From positions 496,001 to 560,000 of the forward strand of contig CAWGYT010000010.1 in assembly GCA_963826795.1 (NCBI GenBank): a stretch of DNA of 64,000 nucleotides, written 5' to 3'. The notes under the pieces are model-generated. The model did not search any database, had not been told where the DNA came from, and saw nothing but the letters and a program-made list of their open reading frames with translations. The translations under genes and the position numbers were made by a program. The stretch is from CAWGYT01 sp963826795 (GTDB taxonomy: Bacteria; Planctomycetota; Planctomycetia; Pirellulales; Pirellulaceae). Each line of letters opens with the position of its first letter. Within the stretch, counting starts at the first letter, position 1. Below are positions 44,993 to 56,201 of this stretch, piece after piece.

Positions 44993-46018
44993 ATGAACAC
45001 GCTGAAGTCGCCTGTCTTTCGTATCACGGTTTGCGCGCTTAGTCTGATGAGCGTCTGGTTTTGGCCGCCACGCGTCCTGGCCCAACCGGGTGATGTCATT
45101 CTGGCCCCGGCCGCTGCCCCACCGCCCCAGTTGGTTGCCATGGAGGACCACGCGCCGCGGACCGTTTCGATTCTGATCGACGGCGAGATCCTCGGAGTTG
45201 GGATCGATGGCCAGCAGATAAAACAGAAGATGGACGCCCTGGCGCAGGCGAGTCGGCTCGTTCCCTCCGCTCGATTTGTGCGGGTCTACGCGGGCGATAC
45301 GCTGGCCAGGGTTGCCGCACAGTTCGGTCTGGATCCGAAGTCCTTGGCCGAGTTGAATCGGACGAGCGTCGCGCGAGTTTACGGAAGCAATGACGTTGTT
45401 TGTTTAGACTGGGGACACGTTGTTCAGGAGGGCGAAACGTGGGCGGAACTGGCCCAACGCTACAACACGACGCTGTTTGTCCTGGCGCGATTGAACGGAG
45501 CGGGGCAAGACAAGCCGTTGCAGCCTGGGCAGCGATTGCGGGTTCCCGGCGAATTCAGTTATCACTTTGATCCAAAAGGGCAAAGCCATCTGCAAGTGAC
45601 CCAGTACGGGAACGGCGGTAACGAAGCGCTGTTTCAGCCGGGGACGGAGCGTGTCCGTCAGGCGACGCTGGAAGCGGGCCAGGATCTGGCGGCCTTTGCC
45701 CGGCAGCACGGGGTGGAAGCAGAATTCCTCCGCCAGATGAATGACTTGCCGGCGAACGCGGTGGTGTCCGAGGGTGACGCGCTATTGATCGAGTTTAGCG
45801 TCGAATTGCGAGCCGGCGCGTCGGGCCAGGATGTGGTTGCCTTTCTCGGCGTCGACCCCAGGCGTCTGATGGCGGTCAATGGCGTCAACGACCTGAACGA
45901 GATCGGTCCGGGACAACGGGCCCAGATTCCCATTGGCGAACAACTCGGGCAGACCTCGCAGCCGCGTCGAGTCCAGGACGTGCTGGAAGTTTACGAGATC
46001 GTGTTGGGGAGTCCGTGA
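44993..46018 (+). CDS. Exported LysM-domain protein
   Basis: The 341-residue protein has a signal peptide (ITVCALSLMSVWFWPPRVLA, about residues 11-31) and at least two clear LysM modules: RVYAGDTLARVAAQFGLDPK (about 97-116) and HVVQEGETWAELAQRYNTTL (about 142-161, ending in PGQRLRVPG). A weaker third region is RAGASGQDVVAFLGVDPRRL. LysM domains bind peptidoglycan or other N-acetylglucosamine polymers. It ends 56 bases before the MoxR gene and in the same direction, so it may be the first gene of that operon. No catalytic domain is visible. Confidence 0.82.
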   Translation: MNTLKSPVFRITVCALSLMSVWFWPPRVLAQPGDVILAPAAAPPPQLVAMEDHAPRTVSILIDGEILGVGIDGQQIKQKMDALAQASRLVPSARFVRVYAGDTLARVAAQFGLDPKSLAELNRTSVARVYGSNDVVCLDWGHVVQEGETWAELAQRYNTTLFVLARLNGAGQDKPLQPGQRLRVPGEFSYHFDPKGQSHLQVTQYGNGGNEALFQPGTERVRQATLEAGQDLAAFARQHGVEAEFLRQMNDLPANAVVSEGDALLIEFSVELRAGASGQDVVAFLGVDPRRLMAVNGVNDLNEIGPGQRAQIPIGEQLGQTSQPRRVQDVLEVYEIVLGSP

Positions 46019-46074
46019 CCTGAGCCGGCGACCGAGCACGCCCTTCGACCGTAATCGAACCCAGAGACCCCGAT

Positions 46075-47097
46075 GTGACGACCTTGCCGCAAGCCACCGA
46101 CCCGCACCTGGGCGACGAAGACGTTCGCGCAATCGACCAGCTCCGGACTTTCTATGATCAGCTCAAGGGCGAACTGGCCAAGGTGATCGTGGGTCAGGAC
46201 GACGTGATCGAGCAATTGACGATGTGCCTGTTCGCCCGCGGCCACGCGCTGCTGATGGGCGTGCCCGGGCTGGCCAAGACGCTTGCTGGTCAGCAGTCTG
46301 GCCCAGACCTTCGAGTTGAGTTTCAGTCGAATCCAGTTCACGCCGGACCTGATGCCGATGGACATCACGGGCACGGATATCTCTGCAGGAGGTTCCCGGC
46401 GGAAAGCGGCAGTTCGAGTTCGTCAAGGGACCGGTGTTCGCCAACGTCGTGCTGGCCGACGAAATCAATCGCGCCCCGTCCAAGACGCAGGCGGCGATGT
46501 TGGAGGCGATGCAGGAGCACAAGGTGACGGTCGTCGGCCGCGTCTTTCACCTGGACTCCGCCCTTTCTGGTCTTGGCGACGCAGAATCCGATCGAGCAGG
46601 AAGGGACCTATCCGCTGCCCGAGGCCCAGCTGGATCGTTTCATGTTCTTGATCGAGGTGGATTATCCGAGCCGCGCGGAAGAGATCATGATCGCGCGGAC
46701 GACGACCGGCGTCGGATTTCCCGAGCTGCAATCGCTGATCGATGGACCTCAGATCAACGCCTATCAGGAACGTGATTCGCCGCGTGCCGGTGCCGGATCA
46801 CATCTATGAATATGTGGTGGACCTGGTCCGCCGCACGCGACCGGAGAACGCCGACACGCCGGCCTGGCTCAAACCGCTTGGTCAGTTGGGGTGCGGGACC
46901 GCGCGCCGTCCAGTACCTGATTCTGGGGGCCAAGGCGCGGGCGGCTCTGCGCGGCAGCTACATGGTGCGGTTGGAAGACGTCGAGGCGGTGGCCGAACCG
47001 GTGCTGACGCATCGCGTGCTCGACCACGTTCAATGCCGAATCCGAAGGCGTCACCAGTCGCGACATCGTGCGACGTTTGGTACAGGAGCAGGGCTGC
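46075..47097 (+). CDS. MoxR-family AAA+ ATPase, multiply frameshifted
   Basis: The gene starts at GTG 46075 (MTTLPQATDPHLGDEDVRAI). The AAA+ parts are all present in order but in changing frames: HALLMGVPGLAKTL (Walker A, modified), LAQTFELSFSRIQFTPDLMP with DITGTDI, FANVVLADEINRAPSKTQAA (Walker B), LATQNPIEQEGTYPLPEAQL (sensor 1), VPVPDHIYEYVVDLVRRTRP, PRAVQYLILGAKARAALRGS (sensor 2) and AESEGVTSRDIVRRLVQ. Breaks lie near 46285, 46381, 46556, 46772, 46878 and 47028, each by one base. Conservation on either side suggests sequence error. MoxR ATPases act as chaperones that insert metal cofactors or assemble complexes together with VWA proteins such as those encoded next. Confidence 0.85.
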
Positions 47098-48011
47098 GTG
47101 GAACGGCCTGATCGAGAATTCCTGGATCCGGCCGTGTTGTCGCGGCTCGGCAATCTGTCGCTGTTCGCCCGCAAGCCGATGCTGGGCAGCGTTTCCGGGC
47201 GACATCGCAGCCCGCATCGCGGGTCGAGCATCGAGTTTGCCGAGTACCGCAAGTACGTCGCCGGGGACGATCCCGCGTCGGCTCGACTGGCGGGCCTACG
47301 GCGCAGTCGGATCGGTTCTACGTCAAGGAGTTCGAGGCCGACACGAACCTGCGGCTGGTGCCCGTGCTGGACGTCAGCGGTTCGATGCGTTATCCGACGA
47401 CGGGCGAATCCAAACTGCAGTATGCCAAGAAGCTGATCGCCACCTTGGCCTACGTGGCCAGCCAGCAAGGCGATGCCGTGGGACTGGTCTGCGCCGGCCA
47501 GATCAACTCGGCCGACAGATTCCCGCCGCGCCGCAATCCCGCTCACCTGCGGGCCATCTTTCGATTCGCTGGCCGAAATTCAGGCGCACGGGCGAAACGG
47601 GGCTGATCGCGGCCTTGCACGCGGTGGCGGAACAGACGGCCCAGCGGGCACTGGTCGTGATCGTCTCGGACCTGTTTGTGCCCCCGGCGGAATTGGCGCA
47701 GAGTTTTCAGCACCTGCGGTTCCGCAAACACGATGTGGTGGTCTTTCATCTGTTGGAAGACGCCGAATTGGATTTCCACTTCGATCGACCGACGCGGTTC
47801 TTGGATCTGGAAGGCGGGGCGTCGCTGCTGATCGAACCAAGTGCGATCCGCCGCGAGTACGCGGCGGCCTTGCAGGAGTATCTGACCGGCTTGGATCGCC
47901 GCGGTTCGCGAGGCGGCCGTCGATTACCATCGGTTCGCATCGACGAACCGCACGGCGACGTTCTCGTCCGGTTTCTTGCTCGGCCGTACGCCGCGGAGGG
48001 CCAGGCGATGA
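47098..48011 (+). CDS. DUF58/VWA-like protein, frameshifted
   Basis: GTG 47098 follows AGGAG and begins VERPDREFLDPAVLSRLGNL. The DUF58 hallmarks appear in several frames: SLFARKPMLGSVSGRHRSPH, SIEFAEYRKYVAGDDP, then RRLDWRAYG, RLVPVLDVSGSMRYPTTGES (MIDAS-like DxSxS) and ALVVIVSDLFVPPAELAQSF. Single-base breaks lie near 47268, 47303, 47563, 47600 and 47900. The stop TGA (48009-48011) overlaps the next start as ATGA. The family works with MoxR ATPases. The intact DVSGS motif suggests metal-dependent adhesion. A cytoplasmic or membrane-associated protein of about 300 residues. Confidence 0.82.
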
Positions 48012-49988
48012 CGTTCCTGGAACCGCTGTTGCTTGGGCGCCTTGCCGCTGGCCGCGCTGCCGATCGTCATCCATTTGCTCAACTTGCGCCGACATCGCAA
48101 GGTCGAGTGGGGCGCGATGATGTTCCTGCTGCAGGCCACGCGACAGCGACGCGGACACACACGCTTGCGCCACCTGCTGATCCTGCTGGCCCGCGTGACT
48201 GGCGGTCGCGGCGCTGGTTTTGGTCATCAGTCGTCCCATGGCCGGGCCTTGGTTCGGTTTGCTCGGGGGGCGTCCCGAGACCGTGATTGTGGTCCTGGAT
48301 CGCTCGGCCAGTATGTCTCAGCAAGATCTGCAGTCAGGGCAGTTCGAAACTTTCGCCGGCCGTCGAGCAATTGCCACGGCCATCCGCCGCGCGGGAATGC
48401 CCCGGCAATTGGTGTTGATTGAAAGCAGCGGCCGCCGCAAGCTCAGGAGCTCGCCTCGCCCGAAGTCCTGGCGAGATGCCGGAAACCGGGGCGACCGACG
48501 GCGCGGCCAATCTGCCCGCGATGCTGCAGCAGGCACTCGACTATATCGTGGCGAATCAGGCGGGACGCACGGATATCTGGGTCTGCTCCGATCTGCAGGC
48601 CACCGATTGGAGTACCGACAGCGGGCAGTGGGCGGCCGTGCGCAGCGGCTTTCTGGAATTAAAGCAGCCCGTACGGTTTCACCTCTTGACCTACCCGCAG
48701 GCCTCGCCCGATAACGCCTCGTGCGCGTCAAGAAACTGACTCGCCGGCGGACGGCCAGCGAAGACCAGTTGGTGATGGATCTCGAGATTCGTCGCGAACG
48801 AACGCTCGCCCGGCGAAAAGGTGCCGTTGGAGATTGTGGTCGATGGCGCGCGCAGCGTAGATTGACGTCGAGGGTCAGTTGACGCGGCTCACGGACCACT
48901 TCGTGCCGCTCGATCGACAGCGGGACGCCGGATGGGGAAAAGTCGAGTTGCCGAACGACGCCAATCCGCGCGACAACGTCTTCTTCTTTACCTATGGCGA
49001 CTCGGTGCTTCGCCGTACCGTGGTCGTCTCGGACGAACCCGGCTCCGCATGGCCCCTGCGGCTCGCCGCGGCTCCGCCCCAAGACGTCGTCGGTGGCGGA
49101 GGCCGAGGTGATTTCTCCGAACGATTTCGCGGCGGCGGATCTGCGGGATATCTCGTTGGTGATTTGGCAAGCTGCCTTGCCGCGCCGCGGATCGAGTCAG
49201 CCGTTGCTGGATTTCGTGACCGTCGGAGGACAGGTGATTTTCTTCCCGCCGGCCGAGGCGGACGAAACCGAGTGGCTGGACCATCGCTGGGGCTCGCCTG
49301 CACGACGACTCTCGGACGAGGGGCGACAGTCGATCGACCAGTGGCGGGACGACAGTGGTTTGTTGGCTCATGCCGATGCCGGAGATCCGCTCCCGATCAA
49401 TCGGATGGTTGTCCGGGAATATCGTCCGATCCAAGGTCCTGGACAGGTGTTGGCTCGGTTGCACTCCGGGCATCCCTTTCTGCTTCGCGTGCCGACCGAC
49501 CACGGTGGAGTTTACTTTTGTGCGACACTGCGCAAGAGCCTTATTCGAATTTGGCCCGCGACGGGATCGTGTTGTTTGCTTTGATCCAGCGGGCCCTGGA
49601 GGCCGGGACGGAGCGGCTGCTGGCAAGTCAGTTCGGCGAGATCGATCGCTCGAGATCTTCCCGTCGAACTGCCGTTCGGCCAACGCGTCGAGGGTTGGCC
49701 CGAGGGTAGTCTGTCGACCGAACAGCCTTACGTCGCCGGTGTGTACCGGATCGACGAACGACTGGTGGCTCGCAATCGCCCGACTACGGAAGAGACGTCG
49801 GCACGCGTTTCGGAGGATCAACTCGGTGCCTTGTTCGCCGGACTGAATTATCGAATTGTCCAGGGGTCAGTCCAGGCCGGGCGATCGCTGGTGTCCGAGA
49901 TCTGGCGTGGCTTCGTGGTGCTGCTGCTCGCCGTTCTGATCGCCGAAAGCGTGCTTGTGTTTGCCCGACGTCCGACCCAGAAAACTAG
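48008..49988 (+). CDS. BatA-like membrane protein with VWA-type domain, frameshifted
   Basis: The gene begins at ATG 48008 inside the previous stop. The N-terminus is the two-anchor type of BatA proteins (LPLAALPIVIHLLNLRRHRK and VEWGAMMFLLQATRQRRGHT, then LAVAALVLVISRPMAGPWF). The VWA-like domain has VIVVLDRSASMSQQD (DxSxS) and later DIWVCSDLQATDW. A long outer part of about 400 residues includes DHFVPLDRQRDAGWGKVELP, DNVFFFTYGDSVLRRTVVVS and TVGGQVIFFPPAEADETEWL. A final hydrophobic helix is GFVVLLLAVLIAESVLVF. Breaks of one base occur near 48040, 48196, 48435, 48475, 48718, 48817, 48863, 49070, 49540 and 49655. The end near 49988 is approximate because the natural stop is also out of frame. 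Confidence 0.75.
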
Positions 49989-49995
49989 TGCCTGT

Positions 49996-52187
49996 ATGAA
50001 CGCCACTCGGGAAATCACCTTCGATGTCTCGCCGGCGATTGTCCTACTGGCTGCTGCCGTGCTGGTTGTCATCTCCGTGTTGGCGTGGCTCGCCTGGCGT
50101 AAAAGCGGCTTTGATCGAGCGGTCGGTGGCTTGGAATTGCTGAGGTTGTTGATCGCCATGCTTGCCGTGCTGACGTTCTGCCAACCGGAATGGAAGGAAA
50201 TCTACGAGCCGATTGAACAGCCCGTCTTGGCCATCTTGCCCGACGACTCGCCAGTATGGACACGCGCGATGTGGTCGATCCGAACCAGATCCGCGCCGAA
50301 CCCCTGGCGCGATCGGCTGGAGTCGAGCAGGCGTTGTCGGCCGTCAGCTGGGATCGGCTGAAAGGAACGGTCGACGTGATCCAGCAGCGTTTTGCGTGCG
50401 AGTGATCCGACGACCGATCGGCGTCAGGGGACGGATCTGGACGCGGCACTCGAAGCGGCTCGCAAGCGCACGCGAATCTTCGCGCCGTCGTCCTGCTTGT
50501 CCGACGGCGACTGGAACGAAGGGCCGTCGCCAGCCAATACGGCGACCCGCCTGAGGATCCACCAGGTTCCGGTCTACACCGTGGCACTCGGCAGCCAGGC
50601 CGCTTTGCCCGACATCGAAGTCACGTCGCTGGAGCCTCCCGCGTTTTCGGTCGTCGGAAAATCGCTGCAGGTACCGTTCAGCCTGCGCAGCACGTTGGCC
50701 GTCGACTACGAAGTCGAAGTCACGTTGACCGTCGACACGGGGGCTCAACTGACACGACAAGTCGTCGTGCCCGCGATGGGCCCGGTTCGCGACGTGTTCT
50801 TCTGGACTCCCGATCAGGTCGGCGACGTCAAGCTGTCACTCGAGGTGCCGCCCCACCGAGACGAGGTGCTACGAGAGAACAATGCGGCCGACGTGACGGT
50901 CGCGATCAAGGCGGAATCGCTCAAGGTGCTGGTGGTCGAATCGTATCCGCGCTGGGAGTACCGCTACTTGCGTAATGCCCTGGAACGTGATCCGGGAGTC
51001 GACGTGTCGTGCCTTTTGTTTCATCCCGGACTTGCGAAGGGAGGCGGAGGCCATGGGTATCTGACCGAGTTTCCGCAGACCTCGGAGGAATTGTCCAAGT
51101 ACGACGTCGTGTTCCTGGGAGATGTCGGCGTCCGTCCAGGGCAACTGACCCCCGAGGATTGCCGTCACGTGAAAGGACTGGTCGAGAAACAGGCCAGCGG
51201 CCTGATTTTCATGCCCGGCATGCAGGGACATCAGTTCTCGCTGCTGGAGACCGAACTGGATGATCTGTATCCCGTCGTGCTGGATGAGAACGCGCCGCGC
51301 GGATTCGGATCGCGGATCGCCTCCCATCTCGTGCTGACCGACTTGGGGCAGGCGAGTCTGTTGACGAAGCTGGCCGATACCGCGCAGGAGAATGCGGCCG
51401 TTTGGCGAAGTCTTCCGGGGTTTCAGTGGCGATCACCGGCAATTCAAGGTCGCCCTGGAAGCGACGTGTTGGCCATTCACGAGGACTCGCGGGCACCGCT
51501 GCTGGTGACCAAGACCTTCGGTACCGGAAAGATTCTGTTCATGGGAACCGACGGTGCGTGGCGCTGCGCGAGGGGGTCGAGGACCAATATCACTATCGTT
51601 TCTGGGGCCAGGTCGCCCGCTGGATGGCCTATCAACGCCATATGGCCGAAGGCGAATGGTTGCGCGTCTTCTACACGCCCGATCGACCGACCGCCGGCAA
51701 CGTGGTGACGCTGCACGCCACCGTGCTCGATCCCAACGGAACGCCGCTGAACGGAGTGCACGTGAAGGCCGAGCTGCGCGATCCCGCGGGCGAAGTTCAA
51801 CGACTCCGGTTTCAGCCAGTCGGGGACGAGTGGGGCCTTTACACGTCACGCTTTTCGCCGCCCCGTGTCGGAACGTACCAGCTCCGCCTAACCTGTCAGG
51901 AAACGGCGGCCGTCCTTGAGACGTCAATCGAGGTTCAGGGGCAACCACGCGAGATGATCGGCAAACCCGCCCGTTATGACGTGCTGCGCGAGATCGCCGA
52001 GATCACACGCGGCCGAGTGCTGGCCGCCGACCAACTGAATCGCCTTTGCGATCTCGTGCTGCAATTGCCCCCACCCGAACCCGTGATCCGTCGCAAACAG
52101 ATTTGGGCCAGCCCGTACTGGGCTGGTACACTGGTCGCATGCCTCGGCGCTTTCTGGGTGGGACGGAAGATGAGCGGGGCCGTTTAG
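49996..52187 (+). CDS. Membrane protein with glutamine-amidotransferase-like domain, frameshifted
   Basis: ATG 49996 starts MNATREITFDVSPAIVLLAA, followed by two membrane helices (AVLVVISVLAWLAW; LRLLIAMLAVLTF). A VWA-like part, LAILPDDSPSMDTRDVVDPN, appears once a break near 50253 is corrected. The large middle (about 200-520) resembles the class I glutamine-amidotransferase-like fold found in planctomycete BatA-type operons: SLKVLVVESYPRWEYRYLRN, YDVVFLGDVGVRPGQLTPED, ASGLIFMPGMQGHQFSLLET. Then come DQYHYRFWGQVARWMAYQRH, an immunoglobulin-like part, and one last transmembrane helix (SPYWAGTLVACLGAFWVG). Other breaks lie near 50395 and 51563. The classical cysteine nucleophile is not obvious, so it may be non-catalytic. 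Confidence 0.72.
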
Positions 52188-52965
52188 GGGAGTTTAGGGC
52201 CGTTTCGGTTGAAGGAAAGTCAAGGAGCTTTTGGAGAATCAAAGCGCAAGTCACCTTCTCCCGCGTTGGGGAGAAGGGACATGATGGTGTCACATGATGG
52301 TGTCACCTCTCCCGAGGCCGGGAGAGGTCGCTCGGGGCCCGCTGGCGGGACCCGGGCGGGTGAGGGTTGGGCGTGTCTGCGATGTGGCGAGGCCCCCCTC
52401 ATCCGGCCTTCGGCCACCTTCTCCCGCGTTGGGGAGAAGGGACATGATGGTGTCACATGATGGTGTCACCTCTCCCGAGGCCGGGAGAGGTCGCTCGGGG
52501 CCCGCTGGCGGGGCCCGGGCGGGTGAGGGTTGGGCGTGTCTGCGATGTGGCGAGGCCCCCCTCATCCGGCCTTCGGCCACCTTCTCCCGCGTTGGGGAGA
52601 AGGGACATGATGGTGTCACATGATGGTGTCACCTCTCCCGAGGCCGGGAGAGGTCGCTCGGGGCCCGCTGGCGGGGCCCGGGCGGGTGAGGGTTGGGCGT
52701 GTCTGCGATGTGGCGAGGCCCCCCTCATCCGGCCTTCGGCCACCTTCTCCCGCGTTGGGGAGAAGGGACATGATGGTGTCACATGATGGTGTCACCTCTC
52801 CCGCGCCCGGGAGAGGTCGCTCGGGGCCCGCTGGCGGGGCCCGGGCGGGTGAGGGTTGGGTGAGGGTCGGGTGAGGGTTGGGTGAGGGCCGACCCGCTGG
52901 CGCGGACAGGCGCGTTCCCGCCGCCTGGGATCCACGCGTCAAATCGGGAGTGTAGGAGCAGGTTG
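52188..52965. repeat. 163-bp tandem repeat block between operon genes
   Basis: Three nearly identical 163-bp units, offset exactly by 163 (for example ACCTCTCCCGAGGCCGGGAG at 52305, 52468, 52631, and a diverged fourth start at 52794), fill about 52240-52875. Each unit contains two mirrored elements, CCTCTCCCG/CGGGAGAGG and CCTTCTCCC/GGGAGAAGG, and a doubled CATGATGGTGTCA. Because 163 is not a multiple of three, frames shift between units, so it is not protein coding. The last part decays into short GGGTGAGGGTTGGGTGAGGG repeats. The rest of the interval up to 52965 holds only the ribosome binding site of the next gene (AGGAG at 52953). Confidence 0.92.
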
Positions 52966-55900
52966 ATGAGGATCCAACACGGTGATCTCCAATTCGAGTT
53001 GCCCGGCGACCTGCGCGTCAAGCTGGCACGGTTCCGTCGCAGAGTCTGGATGATCAAGACGGCGGAAGCCACGTTGATTGTCGTCACGCTCGGCCTGCTC
53101 AGCTACATCGCGGTGTTCGCCCTGGACCGATTCGGCGAGACGCCCGCATGGCTGCGGGGCCTGTTGCTGTTTGGCGTGGCCGGGGCGGCGATGTGCTGGC
53201 TGCCTTGGCAGCTCAATCGCTGGGTCTGGCGGAACCGTTCCCTCTCTCAATTGGCCCGACTGCTTTCCCGCGACCAACCGCGCGTCGGCGATCGATTGCT
53301 CGGCGTGATCGAGCTGGTTCAGGGCCGACCCGATCAACATGCGTCACCGGCGCTTTGCCGGGCGGCGATCCAACAGGTGGCCGACGACACACGCGACTTG
53401 GATTTTCAACGCTCGGTGCCGAATCCCCGGCACCTCCGGCTGGGCGGCGTGGCCTTTGTCACGACGCTTATCGCCGGCTTGGCCCTGTGCATCCCTGGGG
53501 CCGGTCTGAATACGTTCCACCGTTGGCTTCGCCCATGGGCTGTTGTGCCGCGTTACACGTTCACGCAATTGGATGAATTACCGTTGCGGCAGGTCGTCGC
53601 GAGCGGTGAGGGCTTTCAGATCTTCGTAAAATTGGACGACGCGACCGTCTGGAGGCCGAGGCAGGGGAGGGTGCGATATCTGGGGCAGCCGCCCATCGTG
53701 GCCGAACGATCGGCGAACGGGTATGAGTTTAATGTGCCTGCCCAGACCCAATCGGGCATCTTGCGCCTGGCCGTGGGCGACGCGCGTCACGAGCTCGTAA
53801 TCGAGCCTCAGGCCCGACCGGAGCTTGAGTCGTTACTCGCCCAGATCACGTTGCCCGAGTACCTGGGATGCGGCCAGGAGGAACGCGAGGCGCGCAGCGG
53901 CGTGGTTTCGATCGTGAAGGGCAGCCGCGCTCGCTTCGAGGCGAAGGCCAGCCGCCGGCTGCGCGACGCGTCGGTCAATGGTCAACGGGTCGGCGTGCAA
54001 GTGGACGGCTCGCGAATTCAGGCTCCGCCCGTCGACATCGTGCAGGGACAAACGCAGGAGTTTCGCTGGACCGATGTCGAAGGCCTCTCGGCACGGGAGC
54101 CGTTCCGGCTGCAGATTCGCGCGGTTGACGACCGAGCACCGACGGTTCAGTGCAGTCAATTGGCCACCGATCAAGTGATTCTCGACGAAGATCCAGTGCG
54201 GTTCGAGGTTGCCGCAAGCGACGATTTTGGGGTCAAGCAGATCGGCGTCGAGTGGATGGGCGTGGATGACCCCCACGGCACTTCGACACCGCCGCAGGGA
54301 GACTATCTGCTGGCCGCAGGTGCAATGGACTCGGTCAGCATGACCGCTGCCGGACTCTTCTCGCCGCAAGCCCTGGGGATCACTCCGCAACCGATCCAGT
54401 TGCGAGTCTATGTCGAGGACTACTTGCCGGGTCGTCCCCGAGTCTACTCACCCGTTTATCGTTTTTTTGTGCTCGATCGCCAACAGCACATGATCTGGGT
54501 CACGCAGCAGCTCGAGAACTGGCAGCGCCAGGCCCTGGAAGTGCGAGATCAAGAGCAACGTTTGTTGGCAACGAATCGCGAACTGAGGCAGCTCAGCGCC
54601 GAACAACTCAACCGCGATGACACGCGCCAGCGGATCGCTCGACAGGCCGCCGCGGAGCGTGCCAATGCCCGACGCCTGGCCGACCTGACGATCGCGGGCG
54701 AGGCCTTGATCGAACGCGCGACGAACAATCCCGAGTTCAACGTCGCGACGCTCGAGAAATGGGCCCAGGTCCTGCAAGTCCTCAAACAACTCTCGCAACA
54801 GAACATGCCCTCGGTGGCGAACCATTTGGCGGAAGCGGCCAACGCTCCAAAGACGCGGGCGTCCTCACCCAGCCTTGCTCCGTCGGTCAGCGATGCGGTG
54901 CGTCCTTCCGGTCGGGATCCCGACGAGCCGTCGGCCGGCGAGGAGTCGGCGCCGAGTACGCCGTCTTCGGCAGCCGGCTCGCTGCAGCTCCCGGCGACGA
55001 CGCTCCCCGGCGCTGGCACGCAAACTCCCGAGTCGTCAGGCGAGTCACCTGCCGAGCCCTCCACCGAACCACCGCTCGATCAGGCGGTGACGGACCAAGC
55101 GGCACTGCTGGCGGAGTTCAGTCGCGTGATGGATGAACTCAGCCAGATCTTGCAGGACTTGCAGGGCAGCACGTTCGTCAAACGACTTAAGGCCGCGGCG
55201 GACGCCGAGCTCAAGCTGGCGGACGAACTGCACGCACGCCTGCAGGACTCGTTCGGACGAGACCTCGACTCGTTGTCCGCCTCCGAACAGGCTGGGCTCG
55301 AAAGTCTGGCGGTCAACCAAGCTGATACGGCGCAGCAGGTGCGGCTCATTCAAGAGGACCTGGCGGCCTACTATGAACGAACGAGGTTAGAGAATTTCAA
55401 GCACGTCTTTGACGAAATGAAGCGCACCGAGGTAATCAAGAACTTCAAGGACTTGTCCTTTGACGTGATGCGAAACCGCCAAGGCTACACGATCGCCCAG
55501 ACGGAATACTGGTCCGACCAACTCGACCGCTGGGCCGAGCTGTTGGTGGGACCAGGATGTGCCAGCGGCGGAAAGCGTCCGGGAGGGAAGGGGGATAGTC
55601 TGCCACCTGCGATTGTGTTGGAAGTTCTGCGAATATTGAAGGCCGAGGTCGACTTGCGTGAGTCGACGCGGGTTGCGGAACAGCGTCGACCCGCCCAGCA
55701 GCCCGATGCTTATGGAGCTGCTTCCGCCGAGTTGCGCGGGTCAGGTTCGACTTGAGCAACGCGTGCAGTTGGTCATCGACGAATTGCAGCGGCTGGAATC
55801 GGACGAGGGCAAGAACTATGCTCCCGCCCTGAAGCAAGTCGTGATGGCGCACAACGCGATGCGAGACGCTGCGGAGTTGCTGGCGGTCCCGGTGACTGCC

Positions 55901-56182
55901 GCCCCGACGATCGCCGCGGAAACCGAAGCGATCGAAGCGTTGTTGATCACCAAGCGGGGCAAGCAAGGCGGCGGGGGGCGCGGCGGCAGTGCTCCTGGCG
56001 GCGGCAGCGGGGAGGGCGGGGCTGACGAGCCATCGGCCTTGGCAGGTATCGGAGACGCCTTGATGACCTCGCCGCGCGACGTGGCACAGGCGACGGGGAA
56101 CACCCAGGCCAAAATTCCCGACGAGTTTCGCAGCGGCTTGGACGCTTATTTTTCGGCCCTCGAGGGACGTGATGGAAATTGA
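52966..56182 (+). CDS. Large coiled-coil membrane protein (DUF4175-like), one frameshift
   Basis: ATG 52966 follows AGGAG. The protein begins with a soluble helix (MRIQHGDLQFELPGDLRVKL). Two membrane helices follow (TLIVVTLGLLSYIAVFAL; GLLLFGVAGAAMCWLPW), then a third (VAFVTTLIAGLALCIPGAGL). A periplasmic part with immunoglobulin-like strands (about 230-510) comes next, followed by a long coiled coil (NWQRQALEVRDQEQRLLATN), a Ser/Pro/Glu-rich linker and another helical domain. At about 55738 one base is missing. The second frame continues GQVRLEQRVQLVIDELQRLE to a Gly-rich segment and the stop at 56180-56182. The total is about 1070 residues. This kind of protein follows MoxR/BatA genes in planctomycetes; its function is unknown. 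Confidence 0.72.
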
Positions 56183-56201
56183 TCGTCGCAGGAGATGCAA
56201 G

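Noticed and set aside
52240..52880. Overlapping frames of 109 codons in the 163-bp repeats, on both strands
   Set aside because: The unit length is not a multiple of three, and the same frames recur on both strands, so they are by-products of the repeat.
52240..52880. Possible CRISPR array
   Set aside because: The units are 163 bp with no alternation of short repeats and unique spacers, and no cas gene is present. No CRISPR-like pattern was seen elsewhere in the window.
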